Source of the DNA: Polaribacter sp.
GTDB lineage: Bacteria; Bacteroidota; Bacteroidia; Flavobacteriales; Flavobacteriaceae
Direction of reading: 5' to 3'
Length of the DNA: 33,843 bases
NCBI GenBank assembly: GCA_018608545.1
Contig: JABAZI010000075.1
Coordinates: 1 to 33,843, forward strand
The position numbers and the translations under genes are program-made. Below, piece after piece: positions 19,481-28,731 of the stretch (within the stretch, counting starts at the first letter, position 1; each line of letters begins with the position of its first letter). Below the pieces are notes generated by a model. It had not been told where the DNA came from and did not search any database. It saw only the letters and a list, made by a program, of their open reading frames with translations.

Positions 19481-20107
19481 ATGATTTGGCTTAAGGATAC
19501 AATTGAATTTCCTTCCTATGAATCTACCTCCAACGACGGCATCATTGCTTTAGGAGGAGATTTGAGTGAAGAACGGTTAATTCACGCATATAATAACGGA
19601 ATTTTTCCCTGGTATTCTGAGGGAGATCCAATTGTTTGGTATTGTCCACACAAAAGAATGGTCTTATTCCCAGAGGCTATAAAAGTATCAAAATCCATGC
19701 AAAAGATCATGAACAACAACAACTATACAATCACTGAAAACAAGGCTTTTAGTGAGGTGATTTACAATTGCAAAACAATCGACAGAAAAGATGGTTTTGG
19801 AACTTGGATTACGGGAGAAATGGAGCAGGCTTATATTAATTTACACCAAAAAGGACTCGCAAAATCAATAGAAATTTGGCTTGGAAACGAATTGGTTGGC
19901 GGTTTATATGGTTTAGAAATAAATAATATATTCTGTGGAGAAAGTATGTTTAGCAAAGTTTCTAATACTTCAAAATTAGCATTCATACATCTGGCTAAGA
20001 ATAAAGAATATACATTAATAGATTGCCAAATATACAATCAACACTTGGAGCGTTTGGGAGCAAAGGAAATAGATAGAAGTACTTTTTTACAAATCTTAAA
20101 AAGTTAA
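19481..20107 (+). CDS. aat: leucyl/phenylalanyl-tRNA--protein transferase
   Basis: GIIALGGDLSEERLIHAYNNGIFPWYSEGDPIVWYCPHKRMVLFPE; GGLYGLEINNIFCGESMFS; IDCQIYNQHLERLGAKEIDRSTFL. Confidence 0.97.
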   Translation: MIWLKDTIEFPSYESTSNDGIIALGGDLSEERLIHAYNNGIFPWYSEGDPIVWYCPHKRMVLFPEAIKVSKSMQKIMNNNNYTITENKAFSEVIYNCKTIDRKDGFGTWITGEMEQAYINLHQKGLAKSIEIWLGNELVGGLYGLEINNIFCGESMFSKVSNTSKLAFIHLAKNKEYTLIDCQIYNQHLERLGAKEIDRSTFLQILKS

Positions 20108-20164
20108 TTTTTGACAGCTATTTTATGGCATGATAGTTGCTTTTTTCTATTTAAAAAAGAGAAT

Positions 20165-20700
20165 ATGAAAAAAAAATCATTTTAATTTTATTTTTTTTCA
20201 CAAGTCTGATTTCTTTTTCACAGGAGAAATTTGGAGCACCTTATTTTACAGCAGCTGCCAACCTTACTTTTGCAGTCAACGAAAACTATACCTTAGACCC
20301 AGATGATGGAGAGTCTCTTTTAATACCTTCTGCAATCTTTCTTAGAATGGGTTTTGGCTATGAGTTTAAAAAAAGAATCGCTTTGAGTCTAAACGGTGGG
20401 TTTGATTATCACTGGAATCGTGCATTGAGTTCATTTCCAACATACAGTAGTGTAAAATATATTATTACCGAAAATCAAGGAGATCAATTTTTTACAGAAT
20501 TTAGTTATGGAAAAATGTGGAGGCCTTCTAGAAGGTTTTCTGACGGGAGCTATTATCGTCTTGGTCTGGGTACTCAAATAAAAGGATTGGGGAGATGGAA
20601 TACTATTATTCGATTAGATTTTCATAGAAAAGGGATTATTGGCTTCGACAAGAACAAAATAGAGAGTGTTTCTCTAGGAATAGAATTTTCTTTCTTTTAA
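20165..20700 (+). CDS. outer-membrane beta-barrel-like protein; ATG and signal peptide out of frame by one nucleotide at an A9 run
   Basis: Frame of ORF 20347..20700 reads upstream as KKIILILFFFTSLISFSQEKFGAPYFTAAANLTF... (signal peptide), but ATG at 20165 followed by A9 reads MKKKSF-stop. The only in-frame ATG is 20347. Confidence 0.65.
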
Positions 20701-22376
20701 AAATCTGAAGCGATCGTAAAACACATCGTTTTATTTGTAGATGGATGTAAAAATTCAATATATTCTGCATGTAAATGCAATCTATTTTCTTTTTTTCCGT
20801 ACAAATCATCTCCAAAAATAGGAGTATTTAACCCATCTTTATGTGCAGCATGGATTCTTAATTGATGGGTTCTTCCTGTAACTGGATAAAAATAAACACG
20901 GCTTTTACCATTTTCTTTTTTAACGAGCTCCCAATTGGTTTCAGTTTTTTTACCATATTTAAAGTCTACGAGTTGTCTGGGTCTGTCCTCTAAATCAACT
21001 CGTAATGGAAGTTTAATAGTTCCTCTATTTTGTGTTAAATATCCGTCTAATACAGCTACATACCTTTTTTTAACGGTTCTGTTAATAAACTGACTTTGTA
21101 AAGTTGCATTTGCTTCTTTCGTTTTGGTAAGTACTAGAATTCCAGAAGTAGACATGTCTAATCGATGAACAATTAATGGGCCAGTAGCTGATGGATATTT
21201 CTTTTTGATTCGAGTATACACAGAGTCGGTAATATTTTTTCCAGGAACAGATAAAAATTCAGCGGGTTTGTTGACAACAATTAAAACAGCATCTTCATAA
21301 ACAATTTCTAAATCTTGTTTTTCTGACAAGTTTTTTAGTAATAAATTAGGATCCATTTGAATGCCTTGTAGCATATGAGTTAAAATAGGCTTACATCTGC
21401 CTTGGCAGGCAGGATAAAAATTCTCATGCCTTCTTATGGCTGAATTTGGTGAAATTCCCCACCAAAATTCTGCCAAACAAATAGGTGTTAAATTAGTTAA
21501 AAAAGCATATTGTAATAATTTAGGAGCCGAACATTCACCAGAACCAGCAGGTGGTTTTATACTAGGATTATTAAAAATGTCCAATAAGTTTTTTTGTTTT
21601 TTGTCTTTATTTAAGAATGCGTATTTGCTAAAAAGTGTTTGTTGTAGGTAATTAGATTTTTCTTTTCGTTGTTTCTTTAAGGATGCAATTTCTTCTTTAT
21701 AAACAGCAATTTTTTCTTCCTCTTTTTTAATTTTTTTCTGGTAATATTCTTGAAGCTCTCTATAATAAAATTGATCATTAAAACTTTCTTGGACTAGCTT
21801 TTTATCAAGGGAACTAATGGCTGAATTAGTTAACGTAGAAAAACTATTTTTCTTTCTAACTTTTCTGTCAAATTTACGGAGGGTTAATTTTTTTCTCTCA
21901 AGAGTTAAATCAGTAGTTATCTCTTTTGATATTTTTTGAATCGATTTCTTCAAGGACACATACGTTATATCTTGCTTTATAGAAGTTAATCGTTTGTTTA
22001 GTTTGTTTATTTCTTTCTCTCCCTTTAGGTAGAAACTGCCATCGGTCCTCATATTAAAAACAGGAGGAACAAATTTTTCAGGCAAACTATTGTCAGCTAG
22101 CTTCCCAGAAAACGCAGCGAGATAGCCAATTTTATTTTCATTATTTTTCACAACTAATACACCAAACATCTTCCCTATTGGTGGGTTTTCAGATTTTTTG
22201 TTTAGTCCAAAATCATGAATGAAATCAGATTGTGTTTTTAAATATTTTTGTAATTCTTTTGCCGCAATTTTAGCCAAATGATGTGGCTCATAATAAAAAG
22301 GAAATGTAAATTTTTCTGGAAGTGGTATTTCTGAAATATCTTCTTTAAAATTTTGGAAATAATTCAATAGGTACAA
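20697..22376 (-). CDS. RluA-family pseudouridine synthase with long N-terminal extension
   Basis: C-terminal catalytic domain: VVNKPAEFLSVPG, GPLIVHRLDMSTSGILVLTKTKEA, GRTHQLRIHAAHKDGLNTPIFGDDLYG. About 340 aa N-terminal extension with charged coiled-coil-like stretch. Confidence 0.92.
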   Translation of the reverse strand: MYLLNYFQNFKEDISEIPLPEKFTFPFYYEPHHLAKIAAKELQKYLKTQSDFIHDFGLNKKSENPPIGKMFGVLVVKNNENKIGYLAAFSGKLADNSLPEKFVPPVFNMRTDGSFYLKGEKEINKLNKRLTSIKQDITYVSLKKSIQKISKEITTDLTLERKKLTLRKFDRKVRKKNSFSTLTNSAISSLDKKLVQESFNDQFYYRELQEYYQKKIKKEEEKIAVYKEEIASLKKQRKEKSNYLQQTLFSKYAFLNKDKKQKNLLDIFNNPSIKPPAGSGECSAPKLLQYAFLTNLTPICLAEFWWGISPNSAIRRHENFYPACQGRCKPILTHMLQGIQMDPNLLLKNLSEKQDLEIVYEDAVLIVVNKPAEFLSVPGKNITDSVYTRIKKKYPSATGPLIVHRLDMSTSGILVLTKTKEANATLQSQFINRTVKKRYVAVLDGYLTQNRGTIKLPLRVDLEDRPRQLVDFKYGKKTETNWELVKKENGKSRVYFYPVTGRTHQLRIHAAHKDGLNTPIFGDDLYGKKENRLHLHAEYIEFLHPSTNKTMCFTIASDF

Positions 22377-22384
22377 GTATGAAG

Positions 22385-23344
22385 TTAAATGCTAAAAGTG
22401 GCGCGTTGTAATCGATCGTTTATAGATTTCCCTAGGCCAATGTCCGGAAGTCTTTCTGCAATAATTACATCTAATTTTTTACAATCTAATTCATGTAAAG
22501 AATCATATAGTTTTGACGCTGCCTCATGCATGGAGCCTTTTTTTGATAAAATTATTTCTGTCAAAGAAGGATCATGTAAAGAATCTTTAAAAACAAGAAG
22601 CCCAATTTTCTTACCCAATTGAGATTTAACCATACTAGCAATATCTTCTACAAGAAAAGTTTTAGTAGCAGGGGCGTAATGCCTCGCTAACATGCCTGGA
22701 GCATTTGGGCTATGTTCTTTTTTGTTTTTGATAGAAACCTTACCAACAACAGCTTCAATGTCTTCTATTGCTAGGGCTCCCAATCTGTATATTATTGGCT
22801 GGTTGTTTTCAAAACCAATAATGGTAGATTCTATTCCATTTGTACAAGAGCCGCCTTCTAAAACTTGTTGAATATCATTTTTAAAATACCGTTCTACGTG
22901 TATTGGTTTTGTGGGACTAATACACCCAAAAGGGTTTGCGCTTGGAGCCGCCAAAGGAAAGGGTAATTGCTTTAATAGTTTTAAAGTTACCGGGTGATTT
23001 GGCACACGAACTGCAACCGTGTCTTTTCCTGCGGTAATTATATCCGGAATGATATCATTTTTTTTTAAGACCAACGTCATAGATCCAGGCCAGAAAGCAT
23101 CCGCTAATAATTTGGCTTTTTCAGGAATGTGACTTACGATGGTTTTTAAAACTTCCCCACCAGAAATATGAACAATTAATGGATTAAAAAAAGGTCTTTT
23201 TTTAGTTGAAAAAATACGCGTAACAGCTTTTTCACTATAGATATTACCCGCTAAGCCATATACAGTTTCTGTTGGTATGGCAACTAATTCTTCATTGGTT
23301 AGCAGCGTTATTGCTTTTTGTATGTCTTTTGAAACAATGCTCAT
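22385..23344 (-). CDS. L-threonylcarbamoyladenylate synthase (Sua5/YwlC/TsaC family)
   Basis: VAIPTETVYGLAGNIYSEKAVTRIFSTKKRPFFNPLIVH; PLAAPSANPFGCISPT; C-terminal Sua5 domain with SPNAPGMLARHYAP linker. Confidence 0.95.
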   Translation of the reverse strand: MSIVSKDIQKAITLLTNEELVAIPTETVYGLAGNIYSEKAVTRIFSTKKRPFFNPLIVHISGGEVLKTIVSHIPEKAKLLADAFWPGSMTLVLKKNDIIPDIITAGKDTVAVRVPNHPVTLKLLKQLPFPLAAPSANPFGCISPTKPIHVERYFKNDIQQVLEGGSCTNGIESTIIGFENNQPIIYRLGALAIEDIEAVVGKVSIKNKKEHSPNAPGMLARHYAPATKTFLVEDIASMVKSQLGKKIGLLVFKDSLHDPSLTEIILSKKGSMHEAASKLYDSLHELDCKKLDVIIAERLPDIGLGKSINDRLQRATFSI

Positions 23345-23380
23345 AATTTGGTTGCAAAATTACGTATAAAATTCAATTTT

Positions 23381-26230
23381 TTAATGCGCTTCTAGCCAAT
23401 TTTCTCCGGTACCAACTTCTACATCTAGAGGAACTATCATTTTAAAGGCATTTTCCATTTCATATTTTATAATTGGTTTTATGATGTCTAATTCATCTTT
23501 GTGAGCGTCAAAAACCAATTCATCATGAACTTGTAATAACATTTTAGAGGTAAATCCTTCTTTTTCAAATCTGTTATGAATGTGAATCATAGCCAGTTTA
23601 ATGATGTCTGCTGCAGAACCTTGAATTGGTGCGTTTACAGCATTTCTTTCTGCGCCATTTCTTACCATAGCATTCCTAGAATTGATATCTTTTAAATACC
23701 TGCGTCTTTTTAAAACAGTTTCTACATATCCGTGTTCTCTCGCAAAATCTACTTGAGCAGCCATAAAAGCTTTTAATTTTGGATACGTTTCATAATACGT
23801 ATCAATCAATTCTTTGGCTTCGCTTCTTGTTAAATCTGTCTGATTACTTAAGCCAAAAGCAGAAACTCCATAAATAATACCAAAGTTGACTGTTTTTGCA
23901 TTGCTTCTTTGCTCTCGGGTAACTTCATCTATCGGTACATTAAAAACTCTTGCAGCAGTCGCGGCATGTATATCTTCTCCATTTTTAAATGCAGTGATCA
24001 TATTTTCCTCGTTGCTTAAAGCAGCGATGATGCGCAATTCAATTTGACTATAATCTGCAGCTAACAACACATGATTTTCATCTCTTGGGATAAATGATTT
24101 GCGAACTGCTTGACCGCGTTTTGTTCTGATGGGGATGTTTTGTAGATTTGGGTTGTTAGAACTTAACCTTCCAGTCGCAGCAACTGCTTGCATATATTGG
24201 GTATGGATTCTTCCAGTTTTTGAATTCACTTCATTTGGTAATGCATCTACGTAGGTACTTTGTAATTTTTTATATTGTCTAAATTCTTGAATATCTCTAA
24301 TAATTTGATGGTCTTTCGCCAAGTAAGAAAGAACTTCTTCAGCAGTAGAGTATTGCCCTGTTTTTGTTTTTTTTGGTTTGGCCACCAATTGCATTTTTTC
24401 AAATAAAACAATTCCTAATTGTTTTGGTGATGCAATGTTAAATTCTTCACCAGCTTGGTCGTAAATTTCTTTTTCAAGTCTATTGATATCTACTGTTAAA
24501 GTAACAGATAGTTTCTTTAAGAAGTGAATATCAATATTTATACCTTCAATTTCCATCGCTGTTAATACTGAAACTAGAGGTAATTCGACCTCATTAAATA
24601 ATCTAGTAACGTTACCACTCTCTAATTCCTTAGTAAAATGTTCTTTTAATTGCAATGTAATATCTGCATCTTCAACAGCATATTCTGTCTGATCCGCAAT
24701 AGGAACAACCCTCATAGAGAGTTGATTTTTCCCTTTTTTACCAATCAATTCTGTGATAGAAACAGGCTGGTAGTTTAAATAGGTTTCTGCCAGTATATCC
24801 ATATTATGGCGCATGTCAGGATTGATAAGATAGTGCGCAATCATGGTGTCAAATAACGTTCCTTTTACAGCTACGTTATAATTAGACAATACTTTTATAT
24901 CATATTTTAAATTATGCCCAATTTTTTCAATATCACTCTCAAAAAATGGACGAAATTCATTTAAAATTGAAGCAGTTTCTTCTTGGTTTTCTGGAAATGA
25001 AACATAATACCCTTTTCCTACTTCGTAAGAAAAAGCGATTCCAATCAATTCAACTTCTAATGCTTTTAAACCGGTTGTTTCTGTATCAAAACAAACAGAA
25101 TGTTGTTGCATTAACTTCTTTAAGAATAATTTTCTTGATAGCGGAGAATCGATGTGTTGATAAAAATGCTTGGTATTTTTAATGGTCTTGAACCCTGATG
25201 CTACTTCTGCCCCTGAAAGGACTCCAGTTCCTGGTGTTGCAAACAAATCAAATTGGCCATCGGTATGATTCTCTGTACTTTTTTTTGCTGCTTTTGGGTT
25301 TTTTTCAGTTGAATTTTCAGAAGTATTTGTTTTAGAAGAGTCAACATCTAAAGTAAAAGTACGCGTAAAGTTTACCAATAAGTTTCTGAATTCTAATTCG
25401 TTAAAAAGCTCAGTTACTTTTTCTAAATCGGGTTGGTTTAATTCAAAATCCTTTGCATGAAAAGAGACAGGAACATCCAGCATGATGGTTGCTAGTTTCT
25501 TAGAAAGTAACCCTAAGTCTTTCGCTCCTTCCACTTTTTCTTTCATTTTCCCTTTTAGCTCATGTGTATTGGCTAACAAGTTTTCCATAGAGCCATAAGT
25601 TGCTAAAAATTTTTTTGCAGTTTTTTCTCCAACTCCAGGCAATCCTGGAATGTTATCTGCAGAATCCCCCATCATTCCTAAAAAATCAATTACTTGTTCT
25701 GGAGTTTCTACACCAAATTTCTCTTGTATTTCTGGGACCCCCCAAATATCATAACCACCCCCAAAACGAGGTTTGTACATGAAAATATTTTCAGATACTA
25801 ATTGTGCAAAATCTTTATCCGGTGTTACCATAAAAGTTTTATATCCTTCTTTTTCTGCTTGTTTGGATAGTGTTCCGATAACATCATCAGCTTCAAAACC
25901 TTCCTTTACCATTATTGGGATATGCATGGCCTTAAGAATTTCCTGAATATATGGAACTGCAATTTTAATTGCTTCTGGAGTTTCGTCTCTATTGGCTTTA
26001 TAGGCTTCAAACATTTCAACTCTATCAACGCTTCCGCCTTTGTCAAAACAAACCGCTAAATGATCTGGTCTTTCCCGTTTTATAACATCTAAAAGTGAGT
26101 TCATAAAACCCATAATAGCAGAGGTATCTAAACCTTTAGAATTAATTCTCGGATTTTTTATGAATGCGTAATATCCTCTAAAAATTAATGCAAAAGCATC
26201 TACTAAAAAAACTCTTTTTTGATCTGACAT
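23381..26230 (-). CDS. polA: DNA polymerase I
   Basis: N-terminal 5'-3' exonuclease (VDAFALIFRGYYAF, GFEADDVIGTL), 3'-5' exonuclease motif CFDTETTGL, polymerase motifs AADYSQIELRIIAALS, QVHDELVFD. Confidence 0.98.
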   Translation of the reverse strand: MSDQKRVFLVDAFALIFRGYYAFIKNPRINSKGLDTSAIMGFMNSLLDVIKRERPDHLAVCFDKGGSVDRVEMFEAYKANRDETPEAIKIAVPYIQEILKAMHIPIMVKEGFEADDVIGTLSKQAEKEGYKTFMVTPDKDFAQLVSENIFMYKPRFGGGYDIWGVPEIQEKFGVETPEQVIDFLGMMGDSADNIPGLPGVGEKTAKKFLATYGSMENLLANTHELKGKMKEKVEGAKDLGLLSKKLATIMLDVPVSFHAKDFELNQPDLEKVTELFNELEFRNLLVNFTRTFTLDVDSSKTNTSENSTEKNPKAAKKSTENHTDGQFDLFATPGTGVLSGAEVASGFKTIKNTKHFYQHIDSPLSRKLFLKKLMQQHSVCFDTETTGLKALEVELIGIAFSYEVGKGYYVSFPENQEETASILNEFRPFFESDIEKIGHNLKYDIKVLSNYNVAVKGTLFDTMIAHYLINPDMRHNMDILAETYLNYQPVSITELIGKKGKNQLSMRVVPIADQTEYAVEDADITLQLKEHFTKELESGNVTRLFNEVELPLVSVLTAMEIEGINIDIHFLKKLSVTLTVDINRLEKEIYDQAGEEFNIASPKQLGIVLFEKMQLVAKPKKTKTGQYSTAEEVLSYLAKDHQIIRDIQEFRQYKKLQSTYVDALPNEVNSKTGRIHTQYMQAVAATGRLSSNNPNLQNIPIRTKRGQAVRKSFIPRDENHVLLAADYSQIELRIIAALSNEENMITAFKNGEDIHAATAARVFNVPIDEVTREQRSNAKTVNFGIIYGVSAFGLSNQTDLTRSEAKELIDTYYETYPKLKAFMAAQVDFAREHGYVETVLKRRRYLKDINSRNAMVRNGAERNAVNAPIQGSAADIIKLAMIHIHNRFEKEGFTSKMLLQVHDELVFDAHKDELDIIKPIIKYEMENAFKMIVPLDVEVGTGENWLEAH

Positions 26231-26320
26231 ACCTCTTTATTGAAAACTTTTTTTGATAATATAATTCATTGAAACAAAAAATAAATGAACTGTTTCAGAC
26301 AGATCAGAAAGGTACAAAAC

Positions 26321-26358
26321 TTTAACAGAGTGTTAAAATTCATTCGTGTTTTAACACT
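26321..26358. promoter_or_regulatory. operator-like overlapping inverted repeats
   Basis: TTTAACA-gag-TGTTAAA(A) at 26321-26338, then a third half-site TTTTAACACT at 26349-26358; AGTGTTAAAA/TTTTAACACT is a perfect 10-bp inverted repeat with 10-nt spacer. Confidence 0.5.
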
Positions 26359-26366
26359 TATATTTG
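26359..26366 (+). promoter_or_regulatory. putative -7 element TATATTTG for the metallophosphoesterase gene
   Basis: TAnnTTTG match 24 nt upstream of ATG at 26390, adjoining the inverted repeat. Confidence 0.55.
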
Positions 26367-26389
26367 TTCAGCTTTTCAAAACGTAATTT

Positions 26390-27613
26390 ATGTCTCGTTG
26401 GATATTCACTTTTTTCATTTTAATTGTTTTAATAATAGCTTTAGAAATATATACATTTCAGGCATTTAAGACAGTTTCTAAAAGTAAACTAGTTCGTTTT
26501 TCTTTTTTAGCGATGAGTATTGCAGTGTATGTGTACTTTTTTTTCATTACTTTTTCTTACAATAGAAGTGAAGGACAAACACCCCAATTTCAAATGGCAA
26601 TGGGCATATTGCTAACAGTTTCTATTCCTAAGTTAGTCATTATTTTACTCCTTTTTGGCGAAGATATTTACAGGTTAATTCTAAAACTGATTTCTACTTT
26701 TTCTATGGGAGAAATAAAGCCTTTAGCTACCCGAAGAAAATTTATTTCACAATTAGCTATTGCTATAGCCGCAATTCCATTCGCTTCTTTTATCTACGGA
26801 ATCATTCAAGGAAAGTACAACTACAAAGTAATAAAGTATCGTTTATCTTTTGATGATTTACCAGAAGCATTTGATGGATATACAATTACACAAATTTCTG
26901 ATATTCATGCAGGGAGTTTTACAAACAAAGAAAAAATACAATATGGAGTTGATTTAATTAACGATCAAAAATCGGACCTCCTACTTTTTACAGGAGACAT
27001 TGTTAATAATAAGGCTGATGAAATGGACGAATGGATCCCTGTTTTTGATAAGCTGGAGGCAAAAGAAGGAAAGTTTTCGATTCTTGGAAATCATGATTAT
27101 GGAGATTATATGGACTGGAAAGAACCTGAAGATAAAGTTCATAATTTTGAAGAGGTGAAAAATATTCATCAAAAAATAGGTTTTGATTTATTATTGGATG
27201 AACATCGATATTTAGAAAAAGACGGACAAAAGATCGCTCTCATAGGGGTAGAGAATTGGGGGAAAGGATTCAATCAATCTGGAGATTTAAAAAAAGCATC
27301 AAAAGAAGTACAGCAAGAAGATTTTAAAATTTTAATGTCGCATGACCCAAGTCATTGGGAATACAAAGTTAAAAAAGATGATTTTAATTATCAATTAACC
27401 CTGAGTGGACATACTCATGGTTTACAAGTGGGAATAGAAATTCCTGGTTGGTTTAAATGGAGCCCATCTAAGTATGTTTACAAGCAATGGGCTGGTTTGT
27501 ATAAAGAGTTTGGAAGATATATAAATGTAAATCGTGGTTTTGGCTACCATGCTTTTCCGGGGCGAGTTGGAATTTGGCCTGAAATAACAGTGATTGAATT
27601 GAAAAAATCCTGA
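26390..27613 (+). CDS. membrane-anchored metallophosphoesterase
   Basis: N-terminal TM helices; metallophosphoesterase motifs QISDIHAGSF, LFTGDIVNN, ILGNHDYGDY, MSHDP, LSGHTHGLQ. Confidence 0.93.
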   Translation: MSRWIFTFFILIVLIIALEIYTFQAFKTVSKSKLVRFSFLAMSIAVYVYFFFITFSYNRSEGQTPQFQMAMGILLTVSIPKLVIILLLFGEDIYRLILKLISTFSMGEIKPLATRRKFISQLAIAIAAIPFASFIYGIIQGKYNYKVIKYRLSFDDLPEAFDGYTITQISDIHAGSFTNKEKIQYGVDLINDQKSDLLLFTGDIVNNKADEMDEWIPVFDKLEAKEGKFSILGNHDYGDYMDWKEPEDKVHNFEEVKNIHQKIGFDLLLDEHRYLEKDGQKIALIGVENWGKGFNQSGDLKKASKEVQQEDFKILMSHDPSHWEYKVKKDDFNYQLTLSGHTHGLQVGIEIPGWFKWSPSKYVYKQWAGLYKEFGRYINVNRGFGYHAFPGRVGIWPEITVIELKKS

Positions 27614-27640
27614 TAATCAGCACATTTAAATACTTTTAAT

Positions 27641-27648
27641 TATATTTG
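27641..27648 (+). promoter_or_regulatory. putative -7 element TATATTTG for thioredoxin-like gene
   Basis: TAnnTTTG match in the intergenic region upstream of 27701. Confidence 0.45.
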
Positions 27649-27700
27649 TCCTTTAACAAATGATTAGTAATACGTTTTTACCCTTAAAAAACTCTATATT

Positions 27701-27994
27701 ATGGCAAAATTTGGTGAATTAATTGGTGTAGTAAAGCCTGTTTTAATTGATTTTTATTCTGATTGGAATGATGCAGAAAACACAGAAGATACCCTCAGAG
27801 ATGTTGCTGCCGCTTTGGGTGACAGAGCGAAAGTAATTAAAATTGATATAGAAAAAAATGAAACCTTAGCAGAAGCTCTTCGTGTAAAAGGGAATCCTAC
27901 CTTTATGATTTATAAAAACGGAGAAATGAAATGGCGCCAAACAGGAGTTCAAGATGCCAATACATTAATTGGTTTGGTTCAACAATACGTTTGA
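27701..27994 (+). CDS. thioredoxin-fold protein lacking catalytic CxxC
   Basis: KPVLIDFYSDWNDAENTEDTLRDVAAALGDRAKVIKIDIEKNETLAEALRVKGNPTFMIYKNGEMKWRQTGVQDANTLIGLV; thioredoxin pattern with cis-Pro (NPTF) but DWNDAE where WCGPC is expected. Confidence 0.88.
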   Translation: MAKFGELIGVVKPVLIDFYSDWNDAENTEDTLRDVAAALGDRAKVIKIDIEKNETLAEALRVKGNPTFMIYKNGEMKWRQTGVQDANTLIGLVQQYV

Positions 27995-28079
27995 TCTAAG
28001 CACCCTTTTTTTACTTTCATTGTCTTATTATTAACTACTTAAACAGTTGTATGTTGTCTTAATTTTGATGTCAAAATAA

Positions 28080-28724
28080 TCAATTGATTTTAGAAAAAGA
28101 GAATCCTTTATCGGAGAATATTTGTAAAACTTTTGGGAGTACATATTTAATTTTATCAGCAGCTTTAACACTGTCATGAAAAACAATAATACTTCCTTTT
28201 TTTGTGTTTTTTAAAACATTTTGCAAACACTTTTCTTTGCTAACAGAAGTATCAAAATCTCCTGATAAAACATCCCACATGATAATCTTACTCCCATTTT
28301 TGAGAAGCTGTTTGGCTTGAGAATTTTTAATTTTTCCATAAGGAGGTCTAAATAATTTTGTGTTACCAATTTTTTGATCTAATTCAGAAATGATATTCTC
28401 ACACGTTAAAACATTTTTTAGGTATTCTTGGTTATCAGTTTTCCAACCATGTAAGTGATTTTGTGTATGATTTCCGATTGCATGCCCTTCGGAAATAATC
28501 TTACGAAAGATTTCAGATTGATTTATAATGTTTTTTCCAATACAAAAGAACGTTGCTTTCGCATTAAATTTTTTGAGTTCAGAGATTACAAATTCGGTGA
28601 TTTCCGGGGTAGGTCCGTCATCGAAAGTGATGAAAATTTCATTCTTATTAGAAGACAAACGCCAGGTGTATTTTGAGAAAAATCTCATTATAAAACCAGG
28701 AGTTTTTGTAAAATAGCTTTTCAT
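28080..28724 (-). CDS. polysaccharide deacetylase family protein (NodB homology)
   Basis: IFITFDDGPTPEITEFVISELKKFNAKATFFCIGKNI; HAIGNHTQNH; LFRPPYGKI; IIVFHDS. Confidence 0.93.
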   Translation of the reverse strand: MKSYFTKTPGFIMRFFSKYTWRLSSNKNEIFITFDDGPTPEITEFVISELKKFNAKATFFCIGKNIINQSEIFRKIISEGHAIGNHTQNHLHGWKTDNQEYLKNVLTCENIISELDQKIGNTKLFRPPYGKIKNSQAKQLLKNGSKIIMWDVLSGDFDTSVSKEKCLQNVLKNTKKGSIIVFHDSVKAADKIKYVLPKVLQIFSDKGFSFSKIN

Positions 28725-28731
28725 TTAAAAC

